Part shown: positions 1-9,015 of the stretch, piece by piece
Position numbering within the stretch: position 1 is the first letter of the stretch
Layout: the number at the start of each line of letters is the position of its first letter
DNA from: Poriferisodalis sp965205175
GTDB lineage: Bacteria; Actinomycetota; Acidimicrobiia; Acidimicrobiales; Poriferisodalaceae
DNA: 64,000 nucleotides
Reading direction: 5' to 3'
NCBI RefSeq assembly: GCF_965205175.1
Contig: NZ_OZ242038.1
Coordinates: 1,426,001-1,490,000, forward strand
Notes under the pieces: model-generated
Database searches by the model: none
Told to the model about the DNA's origin: nothing
The model's input: the letters and a program-made list of their open reading frames with translations, nothing else
Program-made: the position numbers and the translations under genes

Positions 1-761
1 TCGGTGGCGTCCGCAAGCTGCTGTCTTGCGCGTTGCGCGGCTTGCGTGAGGGCTTCACGTGCGCGGCCCTGCGCGTCGTTCAGCTCACGAAATCGTTCCA
101 GCGGCAAGAATATCTCGCCCCGAACTTCGATCACCGCAGGCACCGGAGACACCGCATTCAGTTCTCTCGGTATGTCCGCCAAGGTTGCGACGTTTGCGGT
201 GACATCCTCACCGACTCGCCCATTGCCTCGCGTCGCTGCTTGGACGAGACGCCCTTGCTCGTAGCGCAGCGAGACGGCCAGTCCGTCCAGCTTCAGCTCG
301 CAGATCAGCTCCGGTGCCAGTGCCTCCGCATCAGATTCCGCCGCATCGCTGCCGGAGGCCTGACCGTGCTGCGCAGTCTCGCCGCCTGCGTCACCGTCGG
401 CAACCGCTTCATCGATAACCGCTTCGTCGGATCGTGCAGTACGCGCGGCGGCAATACCGCGAACCACTCGGCCATGCCACGACCGCAGTTCGTCGAGATC
501 CATCGCGTTGTCCAGCGACCTCATCGGCCGCGCGTGGGCCACCTCGCTGAACAGCGCAGACAACTCGGCACCGACACGCCGGCTGGGTGAGTTCGGATCG
601 GCAGCCTCCGGATAGCGCTTCTCGAGCTCGATGAGTTCGCGTTTGCGGGCGTCGTATTCCCCGTCTGGTACCGACGGTGCGTCGTCACGGTGGTACTCGA
701 CATCCCAGCGGCTGATCAGTTCCGCAAGATACCCCATGCGGTCGAGATCGCCGTCCGACAT
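1..761 (-). CDS. ligA: NAD-dependent DNA ligase LigA, N-terminal part (runs off the window)
   Basis: NAD+-dependent DNA ligase that seals nicks in replication and repair; only the first 253 residues are in the window. Reading the minus strand from the ATG at 761 gives a classical LigA N-terminus: an Ia-like domain with YHRDDAP (about 23-29) and DGEYD (33-37), then PMRSLDNAM, then the adenylation motif ELKLDG with the AMP-accepting lysine at K157. ATRGNGRVGEDVT and EVRGEIFLP follow, as in the nucleotidyltransferase domain. Between residues about 100 and 150, just before the active-site lysine, lies an Ala/Asp/Glu-rich stretch about 40 residues longer than I expect for the family. The start has no clear Shine-Dalgarno, so an alternative start cannot be excluded. 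The RCC1-repeat gene on the same strand ends 53 nt upstream. Confidence 0.93.
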   Translation of the reverse strand, partial: MSDGDLDRMGYLAELISRWDVEYHRDDAPSVPDGEYDARKRELIELEKRYPEAADPNSPSRRVGAELSALFSEVAHARPMRSLDNAMDLDELRSWHGRVVRGIAAARTARSDEAVIDEAVADGDAGGETAQHGQASGSDAAESDAEALAPELICELKLDGLAVSLRYEQGRLVQAATRGNGRVGEDVTANVATLADIPRELNAVSPVPAVIEVRGEIFLPLERFRELNDAQGRAREALTQAAQRARQQLADAT

Positions 762-814
762 GTCAACGACTGACGTCCGAGCAGATGGTTTGTGCAGAAA
801 GTCAGCGCGGACGG

Positions 815-3742
815 TCAGGGCCCGTGAACGATGTCATGGGGCGGAGACGTGTATTGCCAGCATTCCACCTTCTTATCTGTGCTGCGAATGCCACAAGTGT
901 TGTGTCGTGTTGTTGCAAGAGCCTTGAAGCTGGTGCTGGGTGGGTCCAGCTCTGACCAATAGCCGTTGCCCCAGCAGTAGACGGTGCCGTCGGTGCGGAG
1001 CGAGCACACGTGCCAGTGGGCCTTCGCTATGTCCGTGAATTTGCCTGCAACCTCAGAGTAGCGTGACCAGCAATGGATGGTGTCATCGGAACGTATGCCA
1101 CAGGAACTCTGGTAGCCGAGTGCCAGTTTCTCAAAGCCATAGTTTTGCTTTTTCCCCGGTGATTCTGGCAACCATAGGGTAGGCCATTGTTCTTCCCACG
1201 CCCAGCACTTGACGGAGCCGTCAAGGCGGATGGCGCAAGCATGGTAGTAGCCAGCGCTCACCGCCTTGAATTTGCCTGTCGGTACCAACAACGTCCCTCC
1301 TGGATTGTTGCCCCAGCATGCGACTGTACCGCTGCCTTGGCGGATCGCGCACGTGAAGTTCCTGCCTGCTGCAATGTCAGTGAAACGGCCCGAGGGCGCA
1401 TTCGATTGTCCTTTGTCGTTCGCGCCCCAGCAGGCGAGCGTGCCCTCGCCACGACGAATGGCACAGGTATGCAGATCGCCAGCGGCGATGGCCGTGAACT
1501 TGCCGGCCGGCGCGTTGAGCATCGAGGAGCCGCCGTCTACAGTATCGTCGAAGTCATTCCAACAAGCAATCTTGTGGTTGCGTCGGATGCCGCAGAAGTG
1601 ATCGAATCCAGAGGTGATTTCCCTGAATCCGTATGACGGCACGGTCATCTTGCCGTTGTACACGTGTGAATGACCCCAGCAGTGCAGGCTGGCATCATTC
1701 TTGACGGCACACATATATTCGTACGCTGTTGCGACCGTCGTAAAGGAACTCGAATCTGAAGGTTCGGAAGCCCACGATGTGAGGCTGCCGTCGTTCTTGA
1801 AGCAGCCGACGCTACCGTCTGTCCGGACTGCACAGGTGCCATAGTGGCCTGCCGCCACAGCTGTGAAGGTTCCGGAGGGTGTCGACACATTGGTTCCGGG
1901 TGGCCGTCCAAAGAAGCCGGTATGGGTGCTCCAGCAGGCCATGGTATTGTCCATTCGGACAGCGCACGTGTGGTATGTGCCTGCGGACACGGCCTTGAAC
2001 TTTCCTGTAGGGGCTTCTGCCACGACATCTTCGTCGGTGCTGCCGCCCCAGCATTTCAGAGTATCGTCACTCTTGATCGCGCAGGTATGCGATGCACCAG
2101 CCGATACTGCCTTGTACGTGTCGAAGTGCAGTCCGGGTGCTTGGTTGTAGTCGTTGCCGCCCCAGCAAATCAGGCGGTCTTCCATACTGATTGCGCAGGT
2201 ATGGTAACTGCCAGCAGATACCGCCTTGAACTTGCCGTGCGGTTCGGTGGATTGCCAAGCATTGTTGGCACCCCAGCATTCGATAGTGTCATCGGTGCGG
2301 ATCCCACACGAATGTGCAGCAAAGTACGCGATGCTCTTATGCCGGTGTGGCCACCAGCTGACTTCGCCCCCGGTGGTGATGGCCTTGAAGGTGCCGGACG
2401 GTGCGTCTGCCTCTCCGTGGCGATTGATGCCCCAGCACTTCACGGTGCTGTCGGTGCGCAGTGCGCAGGCATGCGCGTAGCTGGTGCTGATGTCCCGGTA
2501 GTTGCCGGTCTGCGGGACAATCGTCGTGGTCGTGGATGTGGATGTGGTGGTTGTACTAGTAGTGGTTGTACTCGTGGTCGTCGTGCTTGTGCTAGTGGTG
2601 GTCGAAGACGTCGTGGTCGTGGTGACGGGTTTGTCGCCGTCGTCGTCTGCGTCGTCTTTGCGGTCGCTGTCTTTGTCGTTGTCGGACTTGTCGTCGTCTT
2701 TGTCGTCGGGGTTGTTGTGGCCGTTCTCGTCGTCTGTGTCGTCACCGCTGTCGCCGTCGCCTTCGGGCGGTTCGACTGGGCCGGCCGGCTTGGACGCGGT
2801 GAACGTTGCCGACGCCTTGGTCGAGGACCAGGTACCGCAGGCGCTCGAGTACGGGTACACGTCTACCTTGTAGGTGCCTCCCAGCGCCAGATCGACGATC
2901 TCCAAGCTGTCGCCCGGATAGTTGACGCCCTTGACCAAGACCGGCTTGTCCGCGTCGTCGTACACGTACACCCAATAGAGCGAAGTCGCGCACTTGGAGG
3001 CCTTCTTGGGCGCCGTGCCCCGCGTCCAGCTCAGCGAGGCTCCCTTGTCCACCGGCACGACGTTGAGCACCACCGGCGCGTCCACCGACACACCCGCCTT
3101 CACCGACGGCTTAGCCGTGGTAGTCGTCGTGGTGGTTGTCGTCGGTGTAGTCGTGGTTGTCGTCGTTGTCGTCGTGCTTGTGGTGGTCGTGGTCGTGGGT
3201 GCCGCTGTCGTCGTGGTGGACAGCGGGTTGACCTCGCCTTGGTCCTCGTCTTGAGCTTGGGCTTGCGGCGCGCCCTTCACGGCCAACGCCCTGAACTTGG
3301 CCTTCGCTTCGGCACCCCACTGCGTGCAGTCGTCGGAATACGCGTACACCTGCACCTTGTACTTCGCGCCCGCAGTAAGATCCAGCTCCAACGAGCCGCC
3401 CGGGAACGCCACACCCTCTTGCGCGACCGTTCCGCCCGCGCTGTCGTACACGTACACCCAGTAGCGCGACGTCTCACACTCCGACGCCTTCTTGGGCGCA
3501 GCGCCCCGCGACCACCACAGCGACACGCCGCCGTCACGCGTCGCGACGCTCAGCACTATCGGCGCGTCCACCGATACTTGGCGCTCGTCGTCGGCACCCA
3601 CAGCCGCCGGCGCCCCCACGGCATGCAGCAGGCCCGCGGCCAACGCCACCGCTAACCCCGACGCCCAACGGCGCCGCGATCCACGCTGTAGACGCCGTTT
3701 CGCAGCACCTAGCGCCAAACCGAACATGCTTGATTCGGACAT
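815..3742 (-). CDS. Secreted RCC1-repeat protein with Fn3-like domains (paralogue A)
   Basis: Predicted exported protein of 975 aa, function unknown. Starting at the ATG at 3742, preceded by an AAGGAAAG ribosome site, it has an Arg-rich signal peptide (1-50), an Fn3-like domain (about 57-152), a poly-Thr linker (176-209), a second Fn3-like domain (219-317), an Asp-rich stretch (about 328-371) and a Ser/Thr linker (373-407). Fourteen RCC1-like repeats follow to the end. Each has the form (T/S)CA(I/V/L)R.D.....CW, so nearly every blade carries two cysteines. RCC1 propellers have seven blades, so 14 repeats could form two propellers; that is inference. No sortase signal or C-terminal membrane anchor is seen. 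It is a tandem paralogue of the gene at 3930-6797. The Thr linkers could be O-glycosylated (inference). Confidence 0.85.
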   Translation of the reverse strand: MSESSMFGLALGAAKRRLQRGSRRRWASGLAVALAAGLLHAVGAPAAVGADDERQVSVDAPIVLSVATRDGGVSLWWSRGAAPKKASECETSRYWVYVYDSAGGTVAQEGVAFPGGSLELDLTAGAKYKVQVYAYSDDCTQWGAEAKAKFRALAVKGAPQAQAQDEDQGEVNPLSTTTTAAPTTTTTTSTTTTTTTTTTPTTTTTTTTTAKPSVKAGVSVDAPVVLNVVPVDKGASLSWTRGTAPKKASKCATSLYWVYVYDDADKPVLVKGVNYPGDSLEIVDLALGGTYKVDVYPYSSACGTWSSTKASATFTASKPAGPVEPPEGDGDSGDDTDDENGHNNPDDKDDDKSDNDKDSDRKDDADDDGDKPVTTTTTSSTTTSTSTTTTSTTTTSTTTTSTSTTTTIVPQTGNYRDISTSYAHACALRTDSTVKCWGINRHGEADAPSGTFKAITTGGEVSWWPHRHKSIAYFAAHSCGIRTDDTIECWGANNAWQSTEPHGKFKAVSAGSYHTCAISMEDRLICWGGNDYNQAPGLHFDTYKAVSAGASHTCAIKSDDTLKCWGGSTDEDVVAEAPTGKFKAVSAGTYHTCAVRMDNTMACWSTHTGFFGRPPGTNVSTPSGTFTAVAAGHYGTCAVRTDGSVGCFKNDGSLTSWASEPSDSSSFTTVATAYEYMCAVKNDASLHCWGHSHVYNGKMTVPSYGFREITSGFDHFCGIRRNHKIACWNDFDDTVDGGSSMLNAPAGKFTAIAAGDLHTCAIRRGEGTLACWGANDKGQSNAPSGRFTDIAAGRNFTCAIRQGSGTVACWGNNPGGTLLVPTGKFKAVSAGYYHACAIRLDGSVKCWAWEEQWPTLWLPESPGKKQNYGFEKLALGYQSSCGIRSDDTIHCWSRYSEVAGKFTDIAKAHWHVCSLRTDGTVYCWGNGYWSELDPPSTSFKALATTRHNTCGIRSTDKKVECWQYTSPPHDIVHGP

Positions 3743-3929
3743 ACTCGACTCTTTCCTTCGCATCCCAACCGTGCCCATCGATCTGCATACCGCCATCGGC
3801 CTCAGCTCCAGCTCGCCCCGTAGCATTGGCACGACCGTAGCCGCACCCCACCCAGATGGCTGACCACCGACACCAAGACGCCTGCCTTGGGCCCGCTCAC
3901 GAGACCCAGCACGCATCCCCGGCCTGAGT

Positions 3930-6797
3930 TCACGATGTTGTATTCGCGAATGTCCTGATCGTCGCTTCGAGGAGACCCTTGGGCCGCGATCGGAACCCGC
4001 CGCATCGCAGCTTGTTGTCGTCGGTGCGGATGCCGCAGGTGAGACCGCCGCTGCCTCCGGCAAGGTCCGTGTAGCGCCCGATGATCGGATCAAACGTGCG
4101 AGTGCTGTTTCGCTCCCAGCAATGAACGGTGCCATCGTTTCGAGTCCCGCAGGTGTGCCACGTGCCTACGGCGATGTCCGTGTAGCTGCCTTGCGGCGAC
4201 AGGCTGTTGAACCAGCAGTGGATCGTGTTGTCCGTTCGCAGACCGCACGAATGCAGGCCGCCAAGTGCGAGCTCTGAGAAACTATAATTCTCTTGCGGTT
4301 CAGGCTGAACTGGCCAGCCCTTCGGCCACCATGACCAGCAGATGACCGAGGCGTCGGTTCGAATGCCACACGCATGGCGGCGTCCAGCATCGAGAGATGT
4401 GAACGTGCCGGTCGGAGGTGTAGACTGGCCATACTCGTTGCTGCCCCAGCACGCGATTGTCTGGTTGTCTTTGCGGATCGCGCAGGTGAATTCGCTGCCT
4501 GCTGCCACGTCGACGAATTGGCCTGAAGGAACATCGGTCTGACCGTGGTGGTTTCGTCCCCAGCAAGACAACTGCTCATTGTCGCGGCGGATGGCACACG
4601 CATGGTAGTCGCCTGCATCGATCACCGCGAACTTGCCTGATGGTGGGCTGGCTTTGCCGTAGTAGTCACTGCCCCAACAGGCAATCTTGTAGTTCATCCG
4701 GATGCCGCAGCCGTAGCCCAAACCTGCAGTGATCTCTCTGAACGAGCTGAGTGGAAGGTCTGTGCTGCCGAGTCTCCAGTCACCGCCGCAGATGAGACTG
4801 TTGTCGGTCGCGATTGCGCATTGGTAGTAGTGCGCGGTAGCAACCGTTGTGAAAGCCATCGTCGGCGCTGTCACAAAGAGGTTGCCTTGCTGTGTCCAGC
4901 AAGCCATGGTGTCATCCATCCGAACAGCACAGGTGTCGTAGTAGCCTGCCGACACTGCCCTGAACGTTCCCGACGGCGTTGCAACCGTGATGCCCGTAGT
5001 GGAGTTGCCCAAGGGGCTCCTGTTCGTTCCCCAGCAGGTGAGCGTGTCGTCTGTGCGGATCGCGCAGGTGTGGTGAGAGCCTGCAGACACCGCCTTGAAC
5101 GTCCCAGACGGAGCGGCCAAGAATGCAGCGCCTACCGTGTTGCCGCCCCAGCACGCCAACGTGTCGTCTGCCTTGATTGCGCACGTGTGGTAGCCGCCGG
5201 CTGACAGTGCTTTGACACGCGCGCCGGACGGTGAGCGACTCTGGCCGTAGTCGTTGCCGCCCCAGCAGGCCACGGTGTCGTCGGTCTTGATTGCGCACGT
5301 GTGGTAGCCGCCCGCCGATACCGCCCTGTACGTCCCGGAAGGCGAGGCGGTCTGCCCGGCTTCGTTGGCGCCCCAGCAGACGATGGTGCCATCGTGGCGA
5401 ATGCCGCACGAGTGGCCGGCATCGCGAGGTCTGCGAAGCGGAGAGTCTTCGCCGCCGGTCGTGATCGACGTGAAGATGCCCGCGGGACTTTCGGCTTGGC
5501 CGTAGTTGTTCCTGCCCCAGCAGGCGACGGCACCGGTCATGCGCAGCGCGCATGCATGGTTGTGGCTCGTGCTGACGTCTCGAAACGCCTTCGTCAGGGC
5601 AATCGTCGGTGTTGTTGTCGTTGTTGTGGTTGTCGAAGTAGAAGTCGTGGAGGTGCTGGTCGTCGATGATGTGGTCGTCGTGGTGGCGGGCTTGTTGTCG
5701 TCGTCTTCGTCGGTGTCCTTGTTGTCGCTGGGCTTGCCGCCGTCGTCCTTGTCCTGGTCGTCATCCTTGTCCTCGCCGTCGCCTTCGTCGCCGCTGTCGT
5801 TATCGTCTTCGCTGTCGCCGGCGGGCCGCTTGGTGAGGTCCGTCTGCTTGGACGCGGTGAACGTGGCGGTGGCGCTGTTCGACGACCACCTAGTGCAGTC
5901 GCTCGAGTACGGGTACACGGTCACCGTGTACGTGGCACCCAGCACTAGGTCGACGACTTCTGTGCCGGCACCGGGATATGCGACGCTTGTGGCCGACACC
6001 GGCTTGTTGGCATCGTCGTACACGTAGACGTAGTACGCCGACGTCGTACACTCCGAAGCGCCTTTGGGTGCCGCGCCGCGCGTCCAAGTCAGCGACGCGC
6101 CCTTGTCCACCGGTACGACACTGAGCGCCACCGGCGCGTCCACCGACACAGCTGACTTCGCCGGCACCACGCTCGTCGAAGTAGTCGTGGTGGTTGTCGT
6201 CGTGCTGGTGGGCGGTGCCGTGGTCGTCGTGGTAGTTGTCGTTGTGGTGGTGGGCGGCGCCGTGGTCGTTGTGGTGGTGGCGAGCGGGTTGAAGCCGTCT
6301 TGGCCCTGCAACTGCACGTCTGGCTCTGCGGCTCTCTGCGCGCGGGCAGGTTTCGCGGCAGTGAACTTGGCCTTGGCGCGTTTCGACGACCAGCTCCCGC
6401 ACTCACCCGAGTACGGATACACCTCCACTTGGTACACGCCGCCTACCGCAAGTTCGTCCAATGTCAGGCGATCGCCGGGGAAGGTCACGCTCTTGACCGT
6501 GACCGCCTTGCCCGCACCGTCGTACAGGTACACCCAATATGTCGACGTCGCGCAGTCTGATGCCTTGCGCCCCGCCTTGCCGCGCGTCCACGACAGCACG
6601 GCCGCACCGTCGTCGGGCGCCACCCTCAGCACCACCGGCGCGTCCACCGACACCGAAGACTCGCCCTCAGCGGCCACAGCAGGCGATACCACGCCGTGCA
6701 TCACGCCGGATGCCAGCACCACCGCCAACGCCGGCGCCAAGCGGCCCCGTCGCAGCAGTCGCAGCATCACACCAGACCCCAACCGAAACAACGCCAT
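3930..6797 (-). CDS. Secreted RCC1-repeat protein with Fn3-like domains (paralogue B)
   Basis: Predicted exported protein of 955 aa with the same architecture as its neighbour: signal peptide (1-44, ending near AVAAEG), an Fn3-like domain (about 49-148), a Thr-rich linker with APPT interruptions (174-208), a second Fn3-like domain (217-316), an acidic Asp/Glu/Lys segment (328-369), a Ser/Thr run (371-398) and 14 RCC1-like repeats with paired Cys. The ATG at 6797 is chosen because AAGGAG lies 8 nt upstream and the signal peptide begins there; the frame stays open upstream but that part is not signal-like. Blade 7 (QCAIATDNSLICGG) and the last blade lack the usual Trp after the second Cys. It lies 187 nt upstream of paralogue A, which has its own ribosome site; the two may be co-transcribed. 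Substrate or partner is unknown. Confidence 0.85.
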   Translation of the reverse strand: MALFRLGSGVMLRLLRRGRLAPALAVVLASGVMHGVVSPAVAAEGESSVSVDAPVVLRVAPDDGAAVLSWTRGKAGRKASDCATSTYWVYLYDGAGKAVTVKSVTFPGDRLTLDELAVGGVYQVEVYPYSGECGSWSSKRAKAKFTAAKPARAQRAAEPDVQLQGQDGFNPLATTTTTTAPPTTTTTTTTTTTAPPTSTTTTTTTTSTSVVPAKSAVSVDAPVALSVVPVDKGASLTWTRGAAPKGASECTTSAYYVYVYDDANKPVSATSVAYPGAGTEVVDLVLGATYTVTVYPYSSDCTRWSSNSATATFTASKQTDLTKRPAGDSEDDNDSGDEGDGEDKDDDQDKDDGGKPSDNKDTDEDDDNKPATTTTTSSTTSTSTTSTSTTTTTTTTPTIALTKAFRDVSTSHNHACALRMTGAVACWGRNNYGQAESPAGIFTSITTGGEDSPLRRPRDAGHSCGIRHDGTIVCWGANEAGQTASPSGTYRAVSAGGYHTCAIKTDDTVACWGGNDYGQSRSPSGARVKALSAGGYHTCAIKADDTLACWGGNTVGAAFLAAPSGTFKAVSAGSHHTCAIRTDDTLTCWGTNRSPLGNSTTGITVATPSGTFRAVSAGYYDTCAVRMDDTMACWTQQGNLFVTAPTMAFTTVATAHYYQCAIATDNSLICGGDWRLGSTDLPLSSFREITAGLGYGCGIRMNYKIACWGSDYYGKASPPSGKFAVIDAGDYHACAIRRDNEQLSCWGRNHHGQTDVPSGQFVDVAAGSEFTCAIRKDNQTIACWGSNEYGQSTPPTGTFTSLDAGRRHACGIRTDASVICWSWWPKGWPVQPEPQENYSFSELALGGLHSCGLRTDNTIHCWFNSLSPQGSYTDIAVGTWHTCGTRNDGTVHCWERNSTRTFDPIIGRYTDLAGGSGGLTCGIRTDDNKLRCGGFRSRPKGLLEATIRTFANTTS

Positions 6798-6873
6798 CGG
6801 AACCACTCCTTGCCCTTGCCGTCGAGAGAGGCCGCAACATAACACCCGCGCGTCGGCAGCCGACACACCTTCT

Positions 6874-6957
6874 GGGCCGCGCCATGCGCAACGGCAGCCG
6901 GCCCGATTCCGCTGGTATGAGCGACGCTTCGCGCACATCCGAACCTGCGGTTGCGTG
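6874..6957. repeat. Imperfect direct repeat, left copy
   Basis: A segment of about 85 bp resembles 7710-7793, at roughly three quarters identity by eye. It begins with a perfect 17-bp core, GGGCCGCGCCATGCGCA. The two copies flank the MazEF-type gene pair. The left copy lies between the divergent RCC1 gene and the antitoxin; the right copy covers the start of the membrane-protein gene. The left copy may be a decayed duplicate of that gene start. Confidence 0.6.
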
Positions 6958-7035
6958 GGGCGTAGTTGCGTGGGGCGGCATCGACTGCCTGCCGGCAACG
7001 CCGAGATCAGTCTACAAATCTGTTACCATTATCGT

Positions 7036-7230
7036 ATGCGCAGCACGACCGTCCGAATCGACGCTGACACCCACCGCCAACTCAAGAAGCTCGCCGCTGA
7101 CATGGAGATCACCGTTACCGACACTGTTGCGATGGCGGTGCGCAGACTCCGTCAGGACCGCATGGGCGCCGACCTGTGCAGCGATCTCACTGGTGCCGAG
7201 GCAGCTTGGCTCGATGCTGAACTCGGGTGA
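7036..7230 (+). CDS. MazE/CopG-like ribbon-helix-helix antitoxin
   Basis: Small protein of 64 aa that looks like a ribbon-helix-helix antitoxin. The N-terminal strand STTVRIDADTHRQL is followed by two helices (KKLAADMEITVTDTVAMAVRRL) and a short acidic C-tail that would contact the toxin. It would neutralise the toxin encoded immediately downstream and bind its own operator; this is family knowledge. There is no Shine-Dalgarno. TACCAT at 7024-7029 lies about seven bases before the ATG at 7036, so a leaderless transcript is plausible. Its 3' end overlaps the toxin gene by 17 nt, as is usual for such pairs. Confidence 0.8.
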   Translation: MRSTTVRIDADTHRQLKKLAADMEITVTDTVAMAVRRLRQDRMGADLCSDLTGAEAAWLDAELG

Positions 7231-7558
7231 TGTCGTCGACGTCGACCTCGGCATTCCTGCGGGAACTGAGGCGGGCTTCGGCCGACCCGCTGTAGTGGTC
7301 ACGGCGCAACGTGTGATCGAGGCAGGCTCCTCGGTCGTGCATGTGGTCCCGCTCACGTCTCGCGTACGCGGCCACGGATCGGAGATCGGCCTCGAGGCTG
7401 ACCCCTTGAACGGCCTCGACGGGCGCTCGGCAGCCCAGTGTCAGCACATCCGAGCCGTCGCTGCTGCTCGCATCGGGACACGCCGCGGAAACGTGGGCGC
7501 AGCAGCTTTGGCACAGATCCGCGAAGTGCTCGGCCTGCTGCTTGACACGCCTTCTTGA
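7214..7558 (+). CDS. MazF/PemK-family mRNA interferase toxin
   Basis: Predicted type II toxin of 114 aa, an endoribonuclease of the MazF/PemK family. Seen motifs: GDVVDVDLG at the N-terminus, GFGRPAVVVTAQ (the conserved R-P-AVVV strand), VVHVVPLTSR in the middle, then SAAQCQHIRAV and a C-terminal helix REVLGLLLD. The ATG at 7214 overlaps the antitoxin reading frame by 17 nt. Cleavage specificity cannot be read from sequence. The end of the gene contains a 13-bp tandem repeat (CTTGACACGCCTT), so the C-terminus may have drifted. Confidence 0.85.
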   Translation: MLNSGDVVDVDLGIPAGTEAGFGRPAVVVTAQRVIEAGSSVVHVVPLTSRVRGHGSEIGLEADPLNGLDGRSAAQCQHIRAVAAARIGTRRGNVGAAALAQIREVLGLLLDTPS

Positions 7559-7709
7559 CACGCCGAGCTGAGCGTGCAGCGTTGCTCGATCAGGCGACTC
7601 CCATGATGCAACGACGCGGGGCCCTGTACTGCCAGTGCTCGAGTCTGCGGTCGCTGCTGCTGATGCCGCACACGGCCTCCGACGGCGGCAAGCAGCTGGT
7701 GCGTCGGCC

Positions 7710-7793
7710 GGGCCGCGCCATGCGCATGGGCATCCGGCCAGACTTCGCCTGTGCGAGCCACGCTTCGAGCGCACCCGAGTCTGTGGTTGCTGC
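7710..7793. repeat. Imperfect direct repeat, right copy
   Basis: Right copy of the repeat flanking the toxin-antitoxin pair. It shares the exact 17-bp core GGGCCGCGCCATGCGCA with 6874-6890 and continues with weaker similarity into the first codons of the membrane-protein gene that begins at 7751. Confidence 0.6.
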
Positions 7794-8659
7794 GCCTGCT
7801 GTGGCTGGTCATGCCGTGGACCACGGGGGCTGCGGCGGCCGATGCGCTCGGCGCATGCACACCCACCTCAGCACGCATCGTGGGCACACAGCTGTGGGTG
7901 GTTTGGGGACTGGTCTTGACGGCAACGCTGGTGCGCCGGCCTTGGGCACTGACCGCAGTCCGCATCGCTGCTCCCGCATCGCTTGCCTTGACGATCGGTG
8001 CCGTCGTCGCTGCGGCCGCGTGGGACGCAGACATGGCCGTTTGGAGCGCTGCGGCGGCCGCCGCGGGCGGCACCTTGGCAGCTGCGACGGCGTTGCTCCC
8101 CGAGACGGGCAACGCCATGGTCGATGGCCTCAGCTACGGCAACGAACGGCGGATGCTGCTGAGAGCTCCGTTCGTACTGGTCATCGGACCGATTCCGCTG
8201 GTGTGGGCAGCGGTGGTTGTCGGCGTCGCGGCGCCTGCGGTGCTGTGGGCCAACCGGCTGTGGATGTGGGCAGCCTCCGCGACGGTCGTCGGGCTTCTGG
8301 CTGCTGCATGGGGCTTCCGGTCGCTGCATCAGTTGGCATGTCGCTGGGTGGTGTTCGTGCCCAACGGCCTGGTCCTGCACGATCATCTGGCGACGCGCGA
8401 GCCGTTCCTGCTGCGCCGAGCCGAGGTGGCCTTGCTGGGTCTCGCCCCGACGGGCATCGACCTCCACGCTGAAGACCTCGCGGACCTCACCGGCGGTGCC
8501 CGCGGACCCGTGCTGCTCGCGGTGGTCGGGGGCCCCGTCGAGCTGGTGCCACGCGCGAGCGGCACAGCCCAGGCGCGGACGGTGTCGCGGGTGCTGTTCA
8601 GCCCGACGCGTCCCGGTGAGGTGTTGGCCGAAGCTGCGCGCCGGCGGATTCCCTGTTGA
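7751..8659 (+). CDS. Conserved multi-pass membrane protein upstream of gatCAB
   Basis: Protein of 302 aa, not assigned to a known family. The N-terminal half has several hydrophobic segments: about residues 12-27, 47-61, 72-91, 96-113, then after a polar loop about 139-163 and 170-187. The last third is soluble and begins with the pattern WVVFVPNGLVLHDHL, suggesting a cytoplasmic PH-like or small beta domain; that is inference. It starts with GTG at 7751 without a good ribosome site, inside the right copy of the flanking repeat, so the true start may lie elsewhere. It ends 26 nt before gatC and may share its transcript. Confidence 0.7.
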   Translation: MRATLRAHPSLWLLRLLWLVMPWTTGAAAADALGACTPTSARIVGTQLWVVWGLVLTATLVRRPWALTAVRIAAPASLALTIGAVVAAAAWDADMAVWSAAAAAAGGTLAAATALLPETGNAMVDGLSYGNERRMLLRAPFVLVIGPIPLVWAAVVVGVAAPAVLWANRLWMWAASATVVGLLAAAWGFRSLHQLACRWVVFVPNGLVLHDHLATREPFLLRRAEVALLGLAPTGIDLHAEDLADLTGGARGPVLLAVVGGPVELVPRASGTAQARTVSRVLFSPTRPGEVLAEAARRRIPC

Positions 8660-8685
8660 GACGCGCCGGTACCCTGCGGCTCGCC

Positions 8686-8997
8686 ATGAGCGACGGCACG
8701 CCTGCGATCAGCACGGATCACGTGGCCCATGTGGCCCGTCTCGCCCGAATTGAGCTCACCCAAGACGAGATCGAGCACTACGCCGGCCACCTTGGACGCG
8801 TCCTGGAGCACGCTTGCGAGCTGGAAGAGCTCGATCTCGCCGACGTCCCGCCGCTCGCGCATCCCTACCCGCTGAGCAACGTGCTGCGTGACGACGTCGC
8901 GGCTGCCTCGGTGGACCGGCACGAGGTGCTGGCCCAAGCGCCTGCCGCACGCGACGGGCAATTCCAGGTTCCTCCGGTGCTCGGCGAGCAGGCGTGA
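8686..8997 (+). CDS. gatC: Asp-tRNA(Asn)/Glu-tRNA(Gln) amidotransferase subunit C
   Basis: GatC of 103 aa, the small subunit that wraps GatA and stabilises the GatCAB complex. The family pattern is clear: HVAHVARLARIEL.QDE at the N-terminus, then VLEHACELEELDLADV, then the HP.P..NVLRDD segment (ANVLRDD-like) near residues 63-75. Length is normal. It heads the operon gatC-gatA-gatB; gatA starts 18 nt downstream. Confidence 0.95.
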   Translation: MSDGTPAISTDHVAHVARLARIELTQDEIEHYAGHLGRVLEHACELEELDLADVPPLAHPYPLSNVLRDDVAAASVDRHEVLAQAPAARDGQFQVPPVLGEQA

Positions 8998-9015
8998 GCA
9001 CATGATCTCGGTGCT

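Noticed and set aside
2520..3230. Dense GT-rich repeats that could be read as a CRISPR or satellite array
   Set aside because: They encode poly-Thr/Ser linkers, have no regular spacers and no cas genes nearby.
1844..3655. Long Val/Arg-rich open frame on the plus strand opposite RCC1 protein A
   Set aside because: It is the mirror of poly-Thr and Asp-rich codons on the minus strand, which keep other frames open. It has no sensible start, ribosome site or family motif.
8681..8714. Third copy of the repeat flanking the toxin-antitoxin pair
   Set aside because: A few matching words occur at the gatC start, but they do not extend beyond chance similarity in GC-rich coding sequence.
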